Source: CALLMM01 sp964429855
GTDB lineage: Bacteria; Armatimonadota; Chthonomonadetes; Chthonomonadales; CAJBBX01
Length of the DNA: 64,000 nt
Direction of reading: 5' to 3'
Assembly (NCBI GenBank): GCA_964429855.1
Contig: CAYSDM010000006.1
Coordinates: forward strand, 40,947-104,946
The notes under the pieces were generated by a model that ran no database searches, had not been told where the DNA came from, and worked only from the letters and a program-made list of their open reading frames with translations. Below are positions 26,712 to 35,189 of the stretch, in pieces; the first letter of the stretch is position 1, and each line of letters begins with the position of its first letter. Position numbers and translations under genes: made by a program.

Positions 26712-27107
26712 ATGGAGACTTCCGGGATTGGCAGTCTCAACGGAAGCCCGACGATCGTTGAGGCGAATGCGGGAAACCGACGGCTGGGGCAGGAGGAGTT
26801 CCTGAAACTGCTCATTACCCAGATGACGCACCAGGATCCGCTCTCGCCGCAGGAGGACAGAGAGTTCATCGCGCAGATGGCGCAGTTCTCCTCTTTGGAG
26901 AGCGCAAACAGCGTGAGCCGGATGATGAGCCGCCTGCAGGGAACCAGTCTTCTGGGCAGGACGGTCGAGGGGAGCTACCTCGAAAACGGAGCGATGGTTC
27001 CGATCTCCGGCGTTGTAACGTCGGTGCGCTTTGACCGGGACAACATCCTGCTGAAAGTAAAAGACCGCGAACTGACATTGGATCAGATCGGTCTGGTTCG
27101 CGAATAG
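26712..27107 (+). CDS. flgD: Flagellar hook-capping protein FlgD (short form)
   Basis: This 131-residue protein scaffolds hook assembly. The conserved N-terminal core is present: RRLGQEEFLKLLITQMTHQDPLSPQEDREFIAQMAQFSSLES (residues 24-65), then MMSRLQGTSLLGRTV. The C-terminal FlgD tudor/Fn3 domains of enteric FlgD (about 230 residues) are missing and only a short beta segment remains, as in Bacillus-type FlgD. It lies between fliK and the TIGR02530 gene with gaps of 21 and 9 bp, so it is part of one operon. Confidence 0.92.
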   Translation: METSGIGSLNGSPTIVEANAGNRRLGQEEFLKLLITQMTHQDPLSPQEDREFIAQMAQFSSLESANSVSRMMSRLQGTSLLGRTVEGSYLENGAMVPISGVVTSVRFDRDNILLKVKDRELTLDQIGLVRE

Positions 27108-27116
27108 GAGACGAGA

Positions 27117-27524
27117 ATGGCGGACCCGGTACGCATTGAGGAACGGTTGATCGGTAACCCGACGGCAGTTACCGGCGCGTCTGCGCCGCGTCCCGCCGCG
27201 CGACCGGCGCGCTCCGGCGGACCGTCTTTCGATCAGGTCTTGCAGGAGGCGCAGCGCGCACAGTCTACCGGTACGCTGAAATTCTCGGCGCATGCCCAGA
27301 CCCGGATGCAGTCGCGACAGATTGCATTAAGTGGCCCCGACCTTCAACGCATCGAAGGAGCCGTCCAGAAAGCCGCCGGGAAAGGGGCGCGTGAGTCGCT
27401 GATCCTGCTCGATCAGACCGCGCTGGTAGTCAGTATTCCGAACCGCACCGTGATCACGGTGGTGGATCGGGAGAATCTCAAGCAGAACGTCTTTACCAAC
27501 ATTGACAGCGCCGTTATCGCCTGA
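27117..27524 (+). CDS. TIGR02530-family flagellar operon protein
   Basis: The 135-residue product matches the small flagellar operon protein found between flgD and flgE in Gram-positive-type flagellar loci. Recognisable stretches are FSAHAQTRMQSRQIALSGPDLQRIEGAVQKAAGKGARESLILLD and LVVSIPNRTVITVVDRENLKQNVFTNIDSAV. Its role is not established. It starts 9 bp after flgD. A 142-bp gap to flgE follows, with no clear terminator or promoter. Confidence 0.9.
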   Translation: MADPVRIEERLIGNPTAVTGASAPRPAARPARSGGPSFDQVLQEAQRAQSTGTLKFSAHAQTRMQSRQIALSGPDLQRIEGAVQKAAGKGARESLILLDQTALVVSIPNRTVITVVDRENLKQNVFTNIDSAVIA

Positions 27525-27666
27525 GTAAGCCGTTCTCGCTCGATAGAATGACGTTAATCTTTTCGGACACATAGATTACACATGGGCTGGACCGCCGTTG
27601 AAGAGGACGCGGAAGCCCGCGCCCCGGAGTGAATGAAGGGGCAATACCTTACGGAGGTCAACAATT

Positions 27667-29409
27667 ATGCTGCAAGCTATGTTCGCCGGTGTGAGCGGAC
27701 TTCAGTCCCATCAGGTTCGCATGAACGTCATCGGAAACAACATCGCCAACGTCAATACCGTCGGTTTCAAGGCGGGACGCATCTCTTTCCAGGATCAGCT
27801 ATCGCAGACGCTGCGCGCCGCGGGCGGCGGTTCTAATAACGGTGTGGGCGGTCAGAACCCGGTGCAGGTCGGTCTCGGCGTTACGCTGGGCGCGGTGGAT
27901 ACCCTCCAGACGCAGGGCAACCTGCAGACCACCGGAAAATCCACGGATCTGGCGATCCAGGGAGGCGGTTTCTTCATGGTTACCAACGGGCGAACGATCC
28001 AGTACACCCGTGACGGTAACTTCGATCTGGACAGCAACGGATCGCTGGTCAACCCCGCGACCGGCATGAAACTGCTGGGCTATCAGGCGGATCTGTACGG
28101 CGTCGTGGATAACACCGTTCCCATCACTGCAGGAAGCGCGCTGCAGGTTCCGGTCGGTACGCTGACCGACGCCAAGCAGACCGAAAACATCAACTTTATC
28201 GGCAACCTGAACGCAGGCGCGGCGGTCTACTCGACGAAAGTGGACTTCACGGGCAACCTCGACTCGTCGGCAGTCGCTCCTGTCACCGTTTCGACGATTA
28301 CGACGGTCTATGATGCGCTTGGAAACGCCCATACGGTCGAGACGATCTTCTCCAATCCCGAAGACAATCCGACGGGCGCCAACGTGCCTGCGGGCGCAAC
28401 CAGGGCCTGGAACGTGGTGCTGAAAGTGGACAGCAACACCGTCTATGACAGCAATGCCGGCAAGTCCCGCATCTATCAGACCGGCTCCGGCTGGGTCTTT
28501 GCCGATTCTTCCGGTAATCCGGTCGGCTCCAGCATCGTTCTGGACGGCGGGAGCGGAGCGAACCAGGGACCGGCTGTTCCCGGAACCAGCGGCGCGCCGC
28601 CGGTTACCCTCAACCTCAACTACGCCAGTCTGACCAATAATGCCGCTGCCTCCTCCCTGTCCGGGCTTGCCGACGGGCAGACCGGCTCCAGCCCCTACTG
28701 GGGAACTTCGATCCGGGTCTATGACAGTCTGGGCGTTGGGCATCTGGTCTCCTTCAAGTACTCTCGCGTTCCGATGCAGGATACGCCCACTCCGCCTCTG
28801 GGCGCAACCGCCCGGTGGGACTGGGTCGCCTTTGAGGGCGGAAAGCAGATCGGAAGTTCTGCCGATACCGGCAACACTCCGCTCTTCTTCGGAACCAACG
28901 GGCGGCTGGTAGAGGGCGGCGAGCAGACCATCACCATGACCCCCAACGACGGCTCCGTCAGTCCCTTCAAGGTGAAGCTGAACAACCTGCGGATGACGCA
29001 GCTTGCCAGCGATTCCAACTCGACCGCCGCCTCTCAGAACGGTTATCCGGTCGGCACGCTGCAGAGCTTCACGATCTCTCCGGATGGCGTGATTACTGGA
29101 GTCTTCTCCAGCGGTCAGTCCCGCGCTCTGGGACAGATCGCCATGACCACCTTCTCCAACCCCAGCGGTCTGGAGCGGTTGGGCAATAACCTGTTCCGAA
29201 CCTCCGCTAACTCCGGTGAAGCGCAGGTCGGCGCGCCGGGACAGAGCGGACGCGGAACCATCACGCCCGGTTATCTGGAGATGGCGAACGTGGATCTCTC
29301 TACCGAGTTCACCAACCTGATCATCACGGAGCGCGGCTTCCAGGCAAACACGCGCATTATCTCGATTGTGGACGGCTTGCTTCAGGATGTCATCAATCTG
29401 AAGCGGTAA
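27667..29409 (+). CDS. flgE: Flagellar hook protein FlgE
   Basis: This 580-residue protein is the structural subunit of the flagellar hook. Its N-terminal rod/hook helix is MFAGVSGLQSHQVRMNVIGNNIANVNTVGFKAGRISFQDQLSQ. The C-terminal coiled coil NVDLSTEFTNLIITERGFQANTRIISIVDGLLQDVINLKR pairs with it in the assembled hook. A central FlgE-type D1/D2 beta region lies between them, longer than in enteric FlgE (about 400 residues). GGAGGT lies 9 bases before the ATG. It is the last gene of the hook cluster; a perfect 10-bp hairpin follows. Confidence 0.95.
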   Translation: MLQAMFAGVSGLQSHQVRMNVIGNNIANVNTVGFKAGRISFQDQLSQTLRAAGGGSNNGVGGQNPVQVGLGVTLGAVDTLQTQGNLQTTGKSTDLAIQGGGFFMVTNGRTIQYTRDGNFDLDSNGSLVNPATGMKLLGYQADLYGVVDNTVPITAGSALQVPVGTLTDAKQTENINFIGNLNAGAAVYSTKVDFTGNLDSSAVAPVTVSTITTVYDALGNAHTVETIFSNPEDNPTGANVPAGATRAWNVVLKVDSNTVYDSNAGKSRIYQTGSGWVFADSSGNPVGSSIVLDGGSGANQGPAVPGTSGAPPVTLNLNYASLTNNAAASSLSGLADGQTGSSPYWGTSIRVYDSLGVGHLVSFKYSRVPMQDTPTPPLGATARWDWVAFEGGKQIGSSADTGNTPLFFGTNGRLVEGGEQTITMTPNDGSVSPFKVKLNNLRMTQLASDSNSTAASQNGYPVGTLQSFTISPDGVITGVFSSGQSRALGQIAMTTFSNPSGLERLGNNLFRTSANSGEAQVGAPGQSGRGTITPGYLEMANVDLSTEFTNLIITERGFQANTRIISIVDGLLQDVINLKR

Positions 29410-29425
29410 CAGGCCGCAAACAACA

Positions 29426-29452
29426 GGGGAGGACGCCCCACCCGTCCTCCCC
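29426..29452. terminator. Hairpin between flgE and the convergent ABC ATPase gene
   Basis: GGGGAGGACG (29426-29435) pairs perfectly with CGTCCTCCCC (29443-29452) across a 7-base loop. No long T-tract follows, so termination may depend on pausing or on another factor. Confidence 0.6.
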
Positions 29453-29480
29453 TGGCTCCTCTGATTTGTCGCTCTGCCTC

Positions 29481-30398
29481 TTATTCCGCCTCGATCACCC
29501 GGACAAAAAGCTCCTCCAGCGTTTCACGCTGCGGAATGAGCGCCAGCAGCCGCGTTCCGTTCTGCACCAGCGCGCGGGCGATCTCCGGCACATCCTCCGT
29601 CGAACGCAAATAGACCGTGAGACGGCGCGGCGGCATTCCATGCATCTTAATTTTGGGCGCTATAAGGCGCAGCGCCGCCATGGCCGCCTCGTTCATCTCC
29701 TCCACCTCGATCTCGACCGTCTGCTGAAGCTCCAGTAGGTCCTGCAGGCGGCCGGAGACGGCTACGCGCCCCTGTTTGAGGATAGCTACCTCGTCGCAGG
29801 TCATCTCTATTTCGGAGAGGAGATGCGAATTAAGGAAAAGGGTGCAGCCTTCGCGCTTGAGCGCAAGAATCAGGTCGCGCACATCGCGGCGCCCCAGCGG
29901 GTCGAGAGCGGAGGTCGGTTCGTCAAGGATGATCAGTTCCGGGGCATGGAGAATCGCCTGCGCCAGTCCGAGTCGCTGCTGCATCCCTCGCGAGAAGGAG
30001 GCGATACGATCTCGCGCCCGATCCGCCAGCCCGACCAGTTGCAGCGTCTCCGGGATTCGCGCCGACAACTCCGCGCTCCGCAGCCCGGACAGCGCGCCCA
30101 TCGCCTGCAGGAACTCCTGCGCGCTGAGGAAGGGATAGAAAGTTGTCTTCTCCGGTAAAAAGCCGATCCGCCGCCGCCCCGCCGTCTCTCCGAGCGGTCT
30201 GCCCAGCACCCAGCCCTGCCCTTCGGTAGGGCGCGTGCTGCCGAGAAGCATATTGATGGTGGTCGTTTTGCCCGCGCCGTTGGGACCGAGGAATCCGAAG
30301 ACCGTGCCGCGCTTCACCTGAAGATCGAGCGCATCTACCGCGCACCGGCTCCGAAAACGTTTGGTCAATCGGCGTGTCTCAATAATTGTGTCGCTCAT
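29481..30398 (-). CDS. ABC transporter ATP-binding protein (CcmA/NatA type) without adjacent permease
   Basis: This 305-residue cytoplasmic ATPase powers a membrane permease. Visible motifs are Walker A GPNGAGKTT (near residue 38), the Q-loop region GFLPEKTTFYPFLSA, the signature FSRGMQQRLGLAQ, Walker B LIILDEPTSALDP and the switch histidine in NSHLLSEIEMTCDE. A C-terminal extension of about 90 residues resembles the DUF4162-like tail of drug- and sodium-efflux ABC ATPases. No permease gene flanks it, so the partner must be elsewhere. The next gene upstream is a secreted WbsX protein 84 bp away. Confidence 0.93.
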   Translation of the reverse strand: MSDTIIETRRLTKRFRSRCAVDALDLQVKRGTVFGFLGPNGAGKTTTINMLLGSTRPTEGQGWVLGRPLGETAGRRRIGFLPEKTTFYPFLSAQEFLQAMGALSGLRSAELSARIPETLQLVGLADRARDRIASFSRGMQQRLGLAQAILHAPELIILDEPTSALDPLGRRDVRDLILALKREGCTLFLNSHLLSEIEMTCDEVAILKQGRVAVSGRLQDLLELQQTVEIEVEEMNEAAMAALRLIAPKIKMHGMPPRRLTVYLRSTEDVPEIARALVQNGTRLLALIPQRETLEELFVRVIEAE

Positions 30399-30482
30399 GC
30401 CCTCTGATTGCCTGCCTGAGCGCGAGATTCCTGCCGCGGGCCGCGTTGTTTCCGCCGGAATAGCTGCGTGACATAATGGAGA

Positions 30483-32699
30483 TTACCTCCCGGCGCGGTT
30501 GGCGAAGCGGCGATAGCTTGCCTGAATCTCTGATGCGGACAGGGCGCGGCGATAGAGTTTCACCTCATCCAACAGACCGGTGAAATAGGCGATATGTCCC
30601 GCCTCATAGGTTCCCAGAGTCAGCGGGAAGGCGTTGGCGTGGATGGGACCGGGGCGGTCCATCGCGCCACACTCTTCGCCATCCATATAGAGGCGCATCG
30701 TTTTGCCGTCAAAGGTTCCGGCAAGATGCACCCACCGTCCGGTTGGAAGGAGCTTGCTGCCTGTCAGATGGTGGCTCCAGTCGGTAAAAGGAACCTCAAA
30801 ACAGGGCTTACCCTCCAGCACGCCCAGACGGTAGCCCGTGTTAATGCCGCCGGAGTAGACGCGATTGATGATCCAGCGGTTGTCCTGTCCGGCGAGATCC
30901 GTCTTCACCCAGCACTCCAGGGTCAGGGCGTCGGTCGGAGAGAGCAGCGCGTTATACTCCACCACCATGCCGCCGCCGTTACAGACGAGGGCATTTCCCT
31001 CCAGACCCGGCGCGCGCGTGGCTTTCATTAATGTGCCGCCCAGCCGGTTGCCGGAGTAGTCGTAGCCGACCGGATTCTCCTGCTCCTCATCGAATGCCCA
31101 CCACCCGATTAAACCGGGGGCGTCCGAGCCGGGCTTACGCATCGGCTTCGCCGCCTGACGACGCAACTGTTCCTTTCGCTCCGCCTGTCTTCGATAGGCG
31201 GTGTCGTAGGGACCCATGCCGATATCTTCCGGCAGCAGATCCAGATGCTTTTCAGGAGCCGCCGAAAAGACCCGGCGAACCGCGTCCAGATAGCCAAAAC
31301 CGTACTCCCGATAGGGCGCGATATAGTGCCCCTCTCCCCACTCGTTCCAGTTGTCCAGCAGCAGCATCTTGCTGCCTATCTCCTGTGGCGGCAGGGTCTC
31401 GACAAACTCTTTCGCCTGCCGGAGAAGCCGCTCGAAGTCGGTCGGCGGAATCTTCCAGATCGTCCCCTCATCCGCCCAACCGCTCCATGCCTGTGAAACG
31501 GTCACCACCTGCGGCAGAATGCCGAGGGATTGCGTGGCGCGGATGTACTGCATCTGCGCCTGAATGGACTGTTCGGGAGTCGGGTTATTGGGGACATACC
31601 AGCAGTAGGCGAAGGTGTAGTCCAGCCCCAGGCTCTTCATCAGACGCAGGTGCGCGGGGTCAAAGCCCCGGTACTCTCCCAGCAGATACAGCCCGTCAAA
31701 TCCCGCCTCTTTACAGGCTTGCCGCATCTTATCGAAGGCGCGAACGACGTTTTCCACGCTGCCCAGATCGTCAATGAGAAACTCCGGACGGTAGATGAAC
31801 AGCACCGGCTTATTGTCCACTTTGAGATAGTTTGGGCGCGTGAAGTAGTTTTTAATCCAGAAGGGGAGCAGGTTGGTCATCAGGTCTTTTTCGTCCGCGA
31901 CCCCCGCCACGCCCCGCGCCTGGTTCTCCCACATGATGGTGAACTTCATCTGATCGCCGTACTTCGATTTGAACAGGGCGTCATGAATGGCGCTGCTGAA
32001 CCGGGTGATGACCGGCTCTCCCTGCGAGGCGCGATACCAGCAGTAGATAAAAAAGGAGACGCCGTGTTCGAGCGCCCACTTCGTCTCCCAGTCCGCCACT
32101 TCCGGGTTCTCCTGACCGTAGAAGCCCAGCGCCGGAGTCCGTTCGGGATGCTTGAGAATCTGCGACCACATTCCGGGCTGATCCGATTCCCAGAGCGGGC
32201 AGTTATGCGCGCCGATGAGCAGCGAGGTTTTCACTGGCGCAGGAGGCGGGATATAGGACTGTTTGCTCGTTTCAACCGCCGGAAGAAAGTTGATCCAGAG
32301 CGAGGCGTCGGCGATGGTCGCATTATTGAGCTTCACTTCCAGCTTCAGGTCACCCGCCGTCGGCTGATCCGCCTGAAGCCTCCAGATGAGAGTCCGTTCC
32401 TCGTCGCCGGACATCCGTAGGGCAGGGCGCGCCAAAGGAGCGACGCTCTTCACGCCAGGCGGCAGATGCAGTTCCAGAGACAGGGAGGCGGGAGCCGAGT
32501 CGAGGTTTTGCAGCGTTACGGTAAGAGTGAGTGGTCGGTTCACGCGCCCCAGAGGACGGTCAACGTTCAGATGGTGAATGCGAATCATGGAACTCTTTCC
32601 TCCCGGAGCGACCGATTGCGGTCTGTCTGCGCGGCGGCTGATCCCTGCGCCTGCTAAGAGGAGCGCCGCTATCACACTCCACTGTAAGAGAGTCTGCAT
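30483..32699 (-). CDS. Secreted WbsX/GH99-like protein with C-terminal LamG domain
   Basis: The 738-residue protein has an N-terminal membrane/signal segment (VIAALLLAGAGISRRA). Residues 45-140 form a beta domain resembling NEW3-type modules (PLTLTVTLQNLDSAPASLSLEL). The barrel from about 155 to 490 is WbsX/GH99-like: LIGAHNCPLWESDQPGMW, VSFFIYCWYRASQ, KFTIMWENQ, LFIYRPEFL, and the hallmark LLLDNWNEWGEGHYIAPYREYGFGYLDAVRRVF. A concanavalin-like LamG domain closes the protein (GLIGWWAFDEEQENPVGYDYSGN onward). Together these suggest an endo-acting glycosidase that binds its substrate. A second WbsX protein is encoded at 45255-46400. Confidence 0.85.
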   Translation of the reverse strand: MQTLLQWSVIAALLLAGAGISRRADRPQSVAPGGKSSMIRIHHLNVDRPLGRVNRPLTLTVTLQNLDSAPASLSLELHLPPGVKSVAPLARPALRMSGDEERTLIWRLQADQPTAGDLKLEVKLNNATIADASLWINFLPAVETSKQSYIPPPAPVKTSLLIGAHNCPLWESDQPGMWSQILKHPERTPALGFYGQENPEVADWETKWALEHGVSFFIYCWYRASQGEPVITRFSSAIHDALFKSKYGDQMKFTIMWENQARGVAGVADEKDLMTNLLPFWIKNYFTRPNYLKVDNKPVLFIYRPEFLIDDLGSVENVVRAFDKMRQACKEAGFDGLYLLGEYRGFDPAHLRLMKSLGLDYTFAYCWYVPNNPTPEQSIQAQMQYIRATQSLGILPQVVTVSQAWSGWADEGTIWKIPPTDFERLLRQAKEFVETLPPQEIGSKMLLLDNWNEWGEGHYIAPYREYGFGYLDAVRRVFSAAPEKHLDLLPEDIGMGPYDTAYRRQAERKEQLRRQAAKPMRKPGSDAPGLIGWWAFDEEQENPVGYDYSGNRLGGTLMKATRAPGLEGNALVCNGGGMVVEYNALLSPTDALTLECWVKTDLAGQDNRWIINRVYSGGINTGYRLGVLEGKPCFEVPFTDWSHHLTGSKLLPTGRWVHLAGTFDGKTMRLYMDGEECGAMDRPGPIHANAFPLTLGTYEAGHIAYFTGLLDEVKLYRRALSASEIQASYRRFANRAGR

Positions 32700-32868
32700 C
32701 GTCTAATCTCCTTCCTGTCTGCGGAAACGACACTTACATGTCCTCCATTGTCGCCGCTTTTTCCTGTCGCCGCATGTCATCCGTGGAAGGAATGCGCGAT
32801 GAAGACAGGGAACTCTCCTCTCGCTTCTCTCTGAGGAAGAAAAGACACCACGGGAAACATCCGAAACA

Positions 32869-33372
32869 ATGAAGCTAAAGCTGGATCTGCACCCGATATA
32901 CAACGACTCCGACCGTATCGAGGAGGCGCTGCAGGGGATCCTGCAGGAGGCTGTGACAAAACGCGCCTCAGAGGTGGAGATCATTCCCGGCAAAGGTTCC
33001 GGCGCGCTCAAGAAGTCGGTGCTGCGTTTCCTGAACCGTCCCGACATCAAGGCGCTCTACCACAGGGTGGAGAAGGATGGCGACAACTGGGGACGGCTCT
33101 TTGTTCACTATCGTCACGAGCGACCCGACCCGTCCGCGAAGCCGAAACCCGCTCCCGATGCGGCTGTTCTTTCGACGGTTTGCGGAGCCTGCGGCGACCC
33201 GATCTTCGTGCCGGAGCCGGAGGACGATGCCGGAGTCCTTGTCGGCGTCGCCTGTCCCTGGTGCGGCTCTCCCCATCGTGTCGCCTATCGCCGCGGGCAG
33301 CGCGGAGGCTGGCGCATCACGGCGGAACTCGACTACGGGGAGTTCTCGTCCGGGTCGGTCGGGGAGACGTAG
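32869..33372 (+). CDS. Smr-domain protein with C-terminal zinc ribbon
   Basis: The 167-residue protein begins with an Smr (MutS2 C-terminal) domain: LDLHP (residues 4-8, the LDxH motif), then VEIIPGKGSGALKKSVLRFL, which corresponds to the family's HGKGxG loop with His replaced by Pro. After a short linker a zinc ribbon is formed by CGACGDP and CPWCGSP (residues 106-135). Smr domains are nucleases or ribosome-collision factors in MutS2 and SmrB. It is transcribed toward rqcH and its last 40 bases overlap the rqcH 3' end. A role in stalled-ribosome processing is an attractive inference. Confidence 0.8.
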   Translation: MKLKLDLHPIYNDSDRIEEALQGILQEAVTKRASEVEIIPGKGSGALKKSVLRFLNRPDIKALYHRVEKDGDNWGRLFVHYRHERPDPSAKPKPAPDAAVLSTVCGACGDPIFVPEPEDDAGVLVGVACPWCGSPHRVAYRRGQRGGWRITAELDYGEFSSGSVGET

Positions 33373-35078
33373 ATCGTCTTTTCATTCTGGTAGAGGACAG
33401 TTCCCGGCGCGGCTCCGCGCGGTTTGCGGACATATTTCTTGAGAGTGTAGTCCACCGGAACCAGCGAGGAGTGTTTGGAAGCGCTGTTGCGGGCGGCGAG
33501 GAGCGCGGCGCGGCGGATCACGGTGACCGGTACGGAGTCCGGTCGGTTCTGCGTGCGGATCACCACATGGGCGCTGGCGGCGGCGCGCACATGCAGCCAC
33601 AGGTCGTTGGGGGAAGCGACGCGCCCGGTCAGATAGTCGTTCGCCTCGCTGTTTTCGCCAACGTAGATCGTAAAGCCCTCCGGCGTGAAGACGGCGCGTA
33701 TCTTTTTGCCCTGAAAATCGGGAGCGCGTCGGGCAGGTTCGGTCGGCTCGGACGGCGCGGCTTCGGCACGCAGCAAACCCGCAACAACCATCTCTTCCCG
33801 CAGGGCGCGAAGCTCCTCGATATGGCGCGCCTCGCGCAGTCGCGTCTGCGCGGCGTAGAGCGCGCGCAGATCCTCTTCGGCGCGTTCTAACTGCGCCTGC
33901 TGACGCTCTCTGCCATCTCGTGCCCTGCGATAGCGTCGAAAAAAGGCTTCGGCGTTCTCCTGTGGCGACAGGTCGGGATCGAGAGTCAGCGCGCGTTCGG
34001 GCATCGCCGGATCGAAGTAGTCCGTCACCGTCACCGAATCCCCCCCGGACTCAATGCGGTAGAGATTCGCCAGGATCAGTTCTCCGGTCTGCCGGTACTC
34101 CTCCGCGCGCGCCGACTCCTCCAGAGAGCGCGCCAGCGACTCGCGCATCCGCAATCGGGAGCGAACCGCGCGCTCCAGCAGCGTCTGCATCTCATGCCGC
34201 AGCGAGTCCAGCGCGGCGCGGGGAAGCGCGGTGCTGTAGTAGTGGTCCAGCGCCAGATGAATGCTGTCGCGCGGGTTCTGCGATTCGGCGGATGCCTGTA
34301 CAGTCGAAAACGGATAGGCTCCGATGATCTCTGCGCGCTCATTGCGAATCACCACCGGTTCCCACTCGCCGCGCCGCGCTGCGCCGATCAGTTCGTCCCA
34401 CGCCTCCGGCAGCGATCTGAGCGCGCCGCGCCGCGCAATCTCCGTTGCCAGAAAGGGAGATAGACCGAGAAACCGTCCCATCAGTCGGGCGGACAGCCCC
34501 TCCTCCTCCGGGGAACCGAAGGAGGCGAATTCGGCGATCTCCGTCGGCGTGGCGGTCAGCGGATCGGCGCGCTCCGCGGGAATCGGAGGCGAGACATAGG
34601 GCAGTCCCGGCAGAATTTCACGCACACGATTGATCCTGCGGGTCACGCGCCGCGCCGAGTCCAGGATGGTTCGCGCCTCATTCACCAGAATCAGGTTGCT
34701 GTGTTTGCCCATCAACTCGGCGATCAGCAAATAGCGGGAACCGTCGGGAAACTGCACGGTGATATCCAGAATCCGGTCAAAACCGCGCTGTGCGACGGCC
34801 GCCACATAGCCGCCTTCGAGATATTTGCGGCAAAGCATACAGAAGGCGGGAGGCGATGGCGGATTCGGTCGGCGGACATGGGTCAGATGAGCGCGGGCAA
34901 AGACCGGATCACAGGAGAGCGTCAGCGCATGGTTGGCTCCGTGATGACGAACGGTCAGAATCAGATCGGCGGCGGAGGGTTGCGCGATATGCTGCACTGC
35001 GCCTCCGACCACCGTGCGCTGAAGCTCATCGCTGACCGCCCGCAGGGTCAGACTATCGAAGGGAACACGTATCGGCAT
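33333..35078 (-). CDS. rqcH: Ribosome quality control protein RqcH (NFACT/Rqc2/FbpA family)
   Basis: The start at 35078 (MPIRVPFDSLTLRAV) fits the family; a start at 35114 would add an untypical extension. The 581-residue protein has an NFACT-N domain (residues 1-250), a middle region with two helix-hairpin/coiled-coil segments (about 250-440) and the NFACT-R domain near 465-575. NFACT-R shows FTPEGFTIYVGENSEANDYL, DLWLHVRAAASAHVVIRT and LAARNSASKHSSLVPVDYT. In Bacillus, RqcH binds split 50S subunits and adds C-terminal alanine tails to stalled peptides. The older name fibronectin-binding protein is misleading. Confidence 0.93.
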   Translation of the reverse strand: MPIRVPFDSLTLRAVSDELQRTVVGGAVQHIAQPSAADLILTVRHHGANHALTLSCDPVFARAHLTHVRRPNPPSPPAFCMLCRKYLEGGYVAAVAQRGFDRILDITVQFPDGSRYLLIAELMGKHSNLILVNEARTILDSARRVTRRINRVREILPGLPYVSPPIPAERADPLTATPTEIAEFASFGSPEEEGLSARLMGRFLGLSPFLATEIARRGALRSLPEAWDELIGAARRGEWEPVVIRNERAEIIGAYPFSTVQASAESQNPRDSIHLALDHYYSTALPRAALDSLRHEMQTLLERAVRSRLRMRESLARSLEESARAEEYRQTGELILANLYRIESGGDSVTVTDYFDPAMPERALTLDPDLSPQENAEAFFRRYRRARDGRERQQAQLERAEEDLRALYAAQTRLREARHIEELRALREEMVVAGLLRAEAAPSEPTEPARRAPDFQGKKIRAVFTPEGFTIYVGENSEANDYLTGRVASPNDLWLHVRAAASAHVVIRTQNRPDSVPVTVIRRAALLAARNSASKHSSLVPVDYTLKKYVRKPRGAAPGTVLYQNEKTIYVSPTDPDENSP

Positions 35079-35189
35079 GAGGTCTATTGTACGGGAAAGT
35101 CGGCGCAACGTCAAACAGGACTCGCAGAATCGAGGCGCGAATGTAGGAACGTTGGATGGAAAACACCACTCTCAGATGAGGAGAAACCC

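Noticed and set aside
27525..27666. Second sigma-D promoter before flgE
   Set aside because: TAAG and CGATAG are present, but their spacing does not fit the TAAA-N14-16-GCCGATAA pattern.
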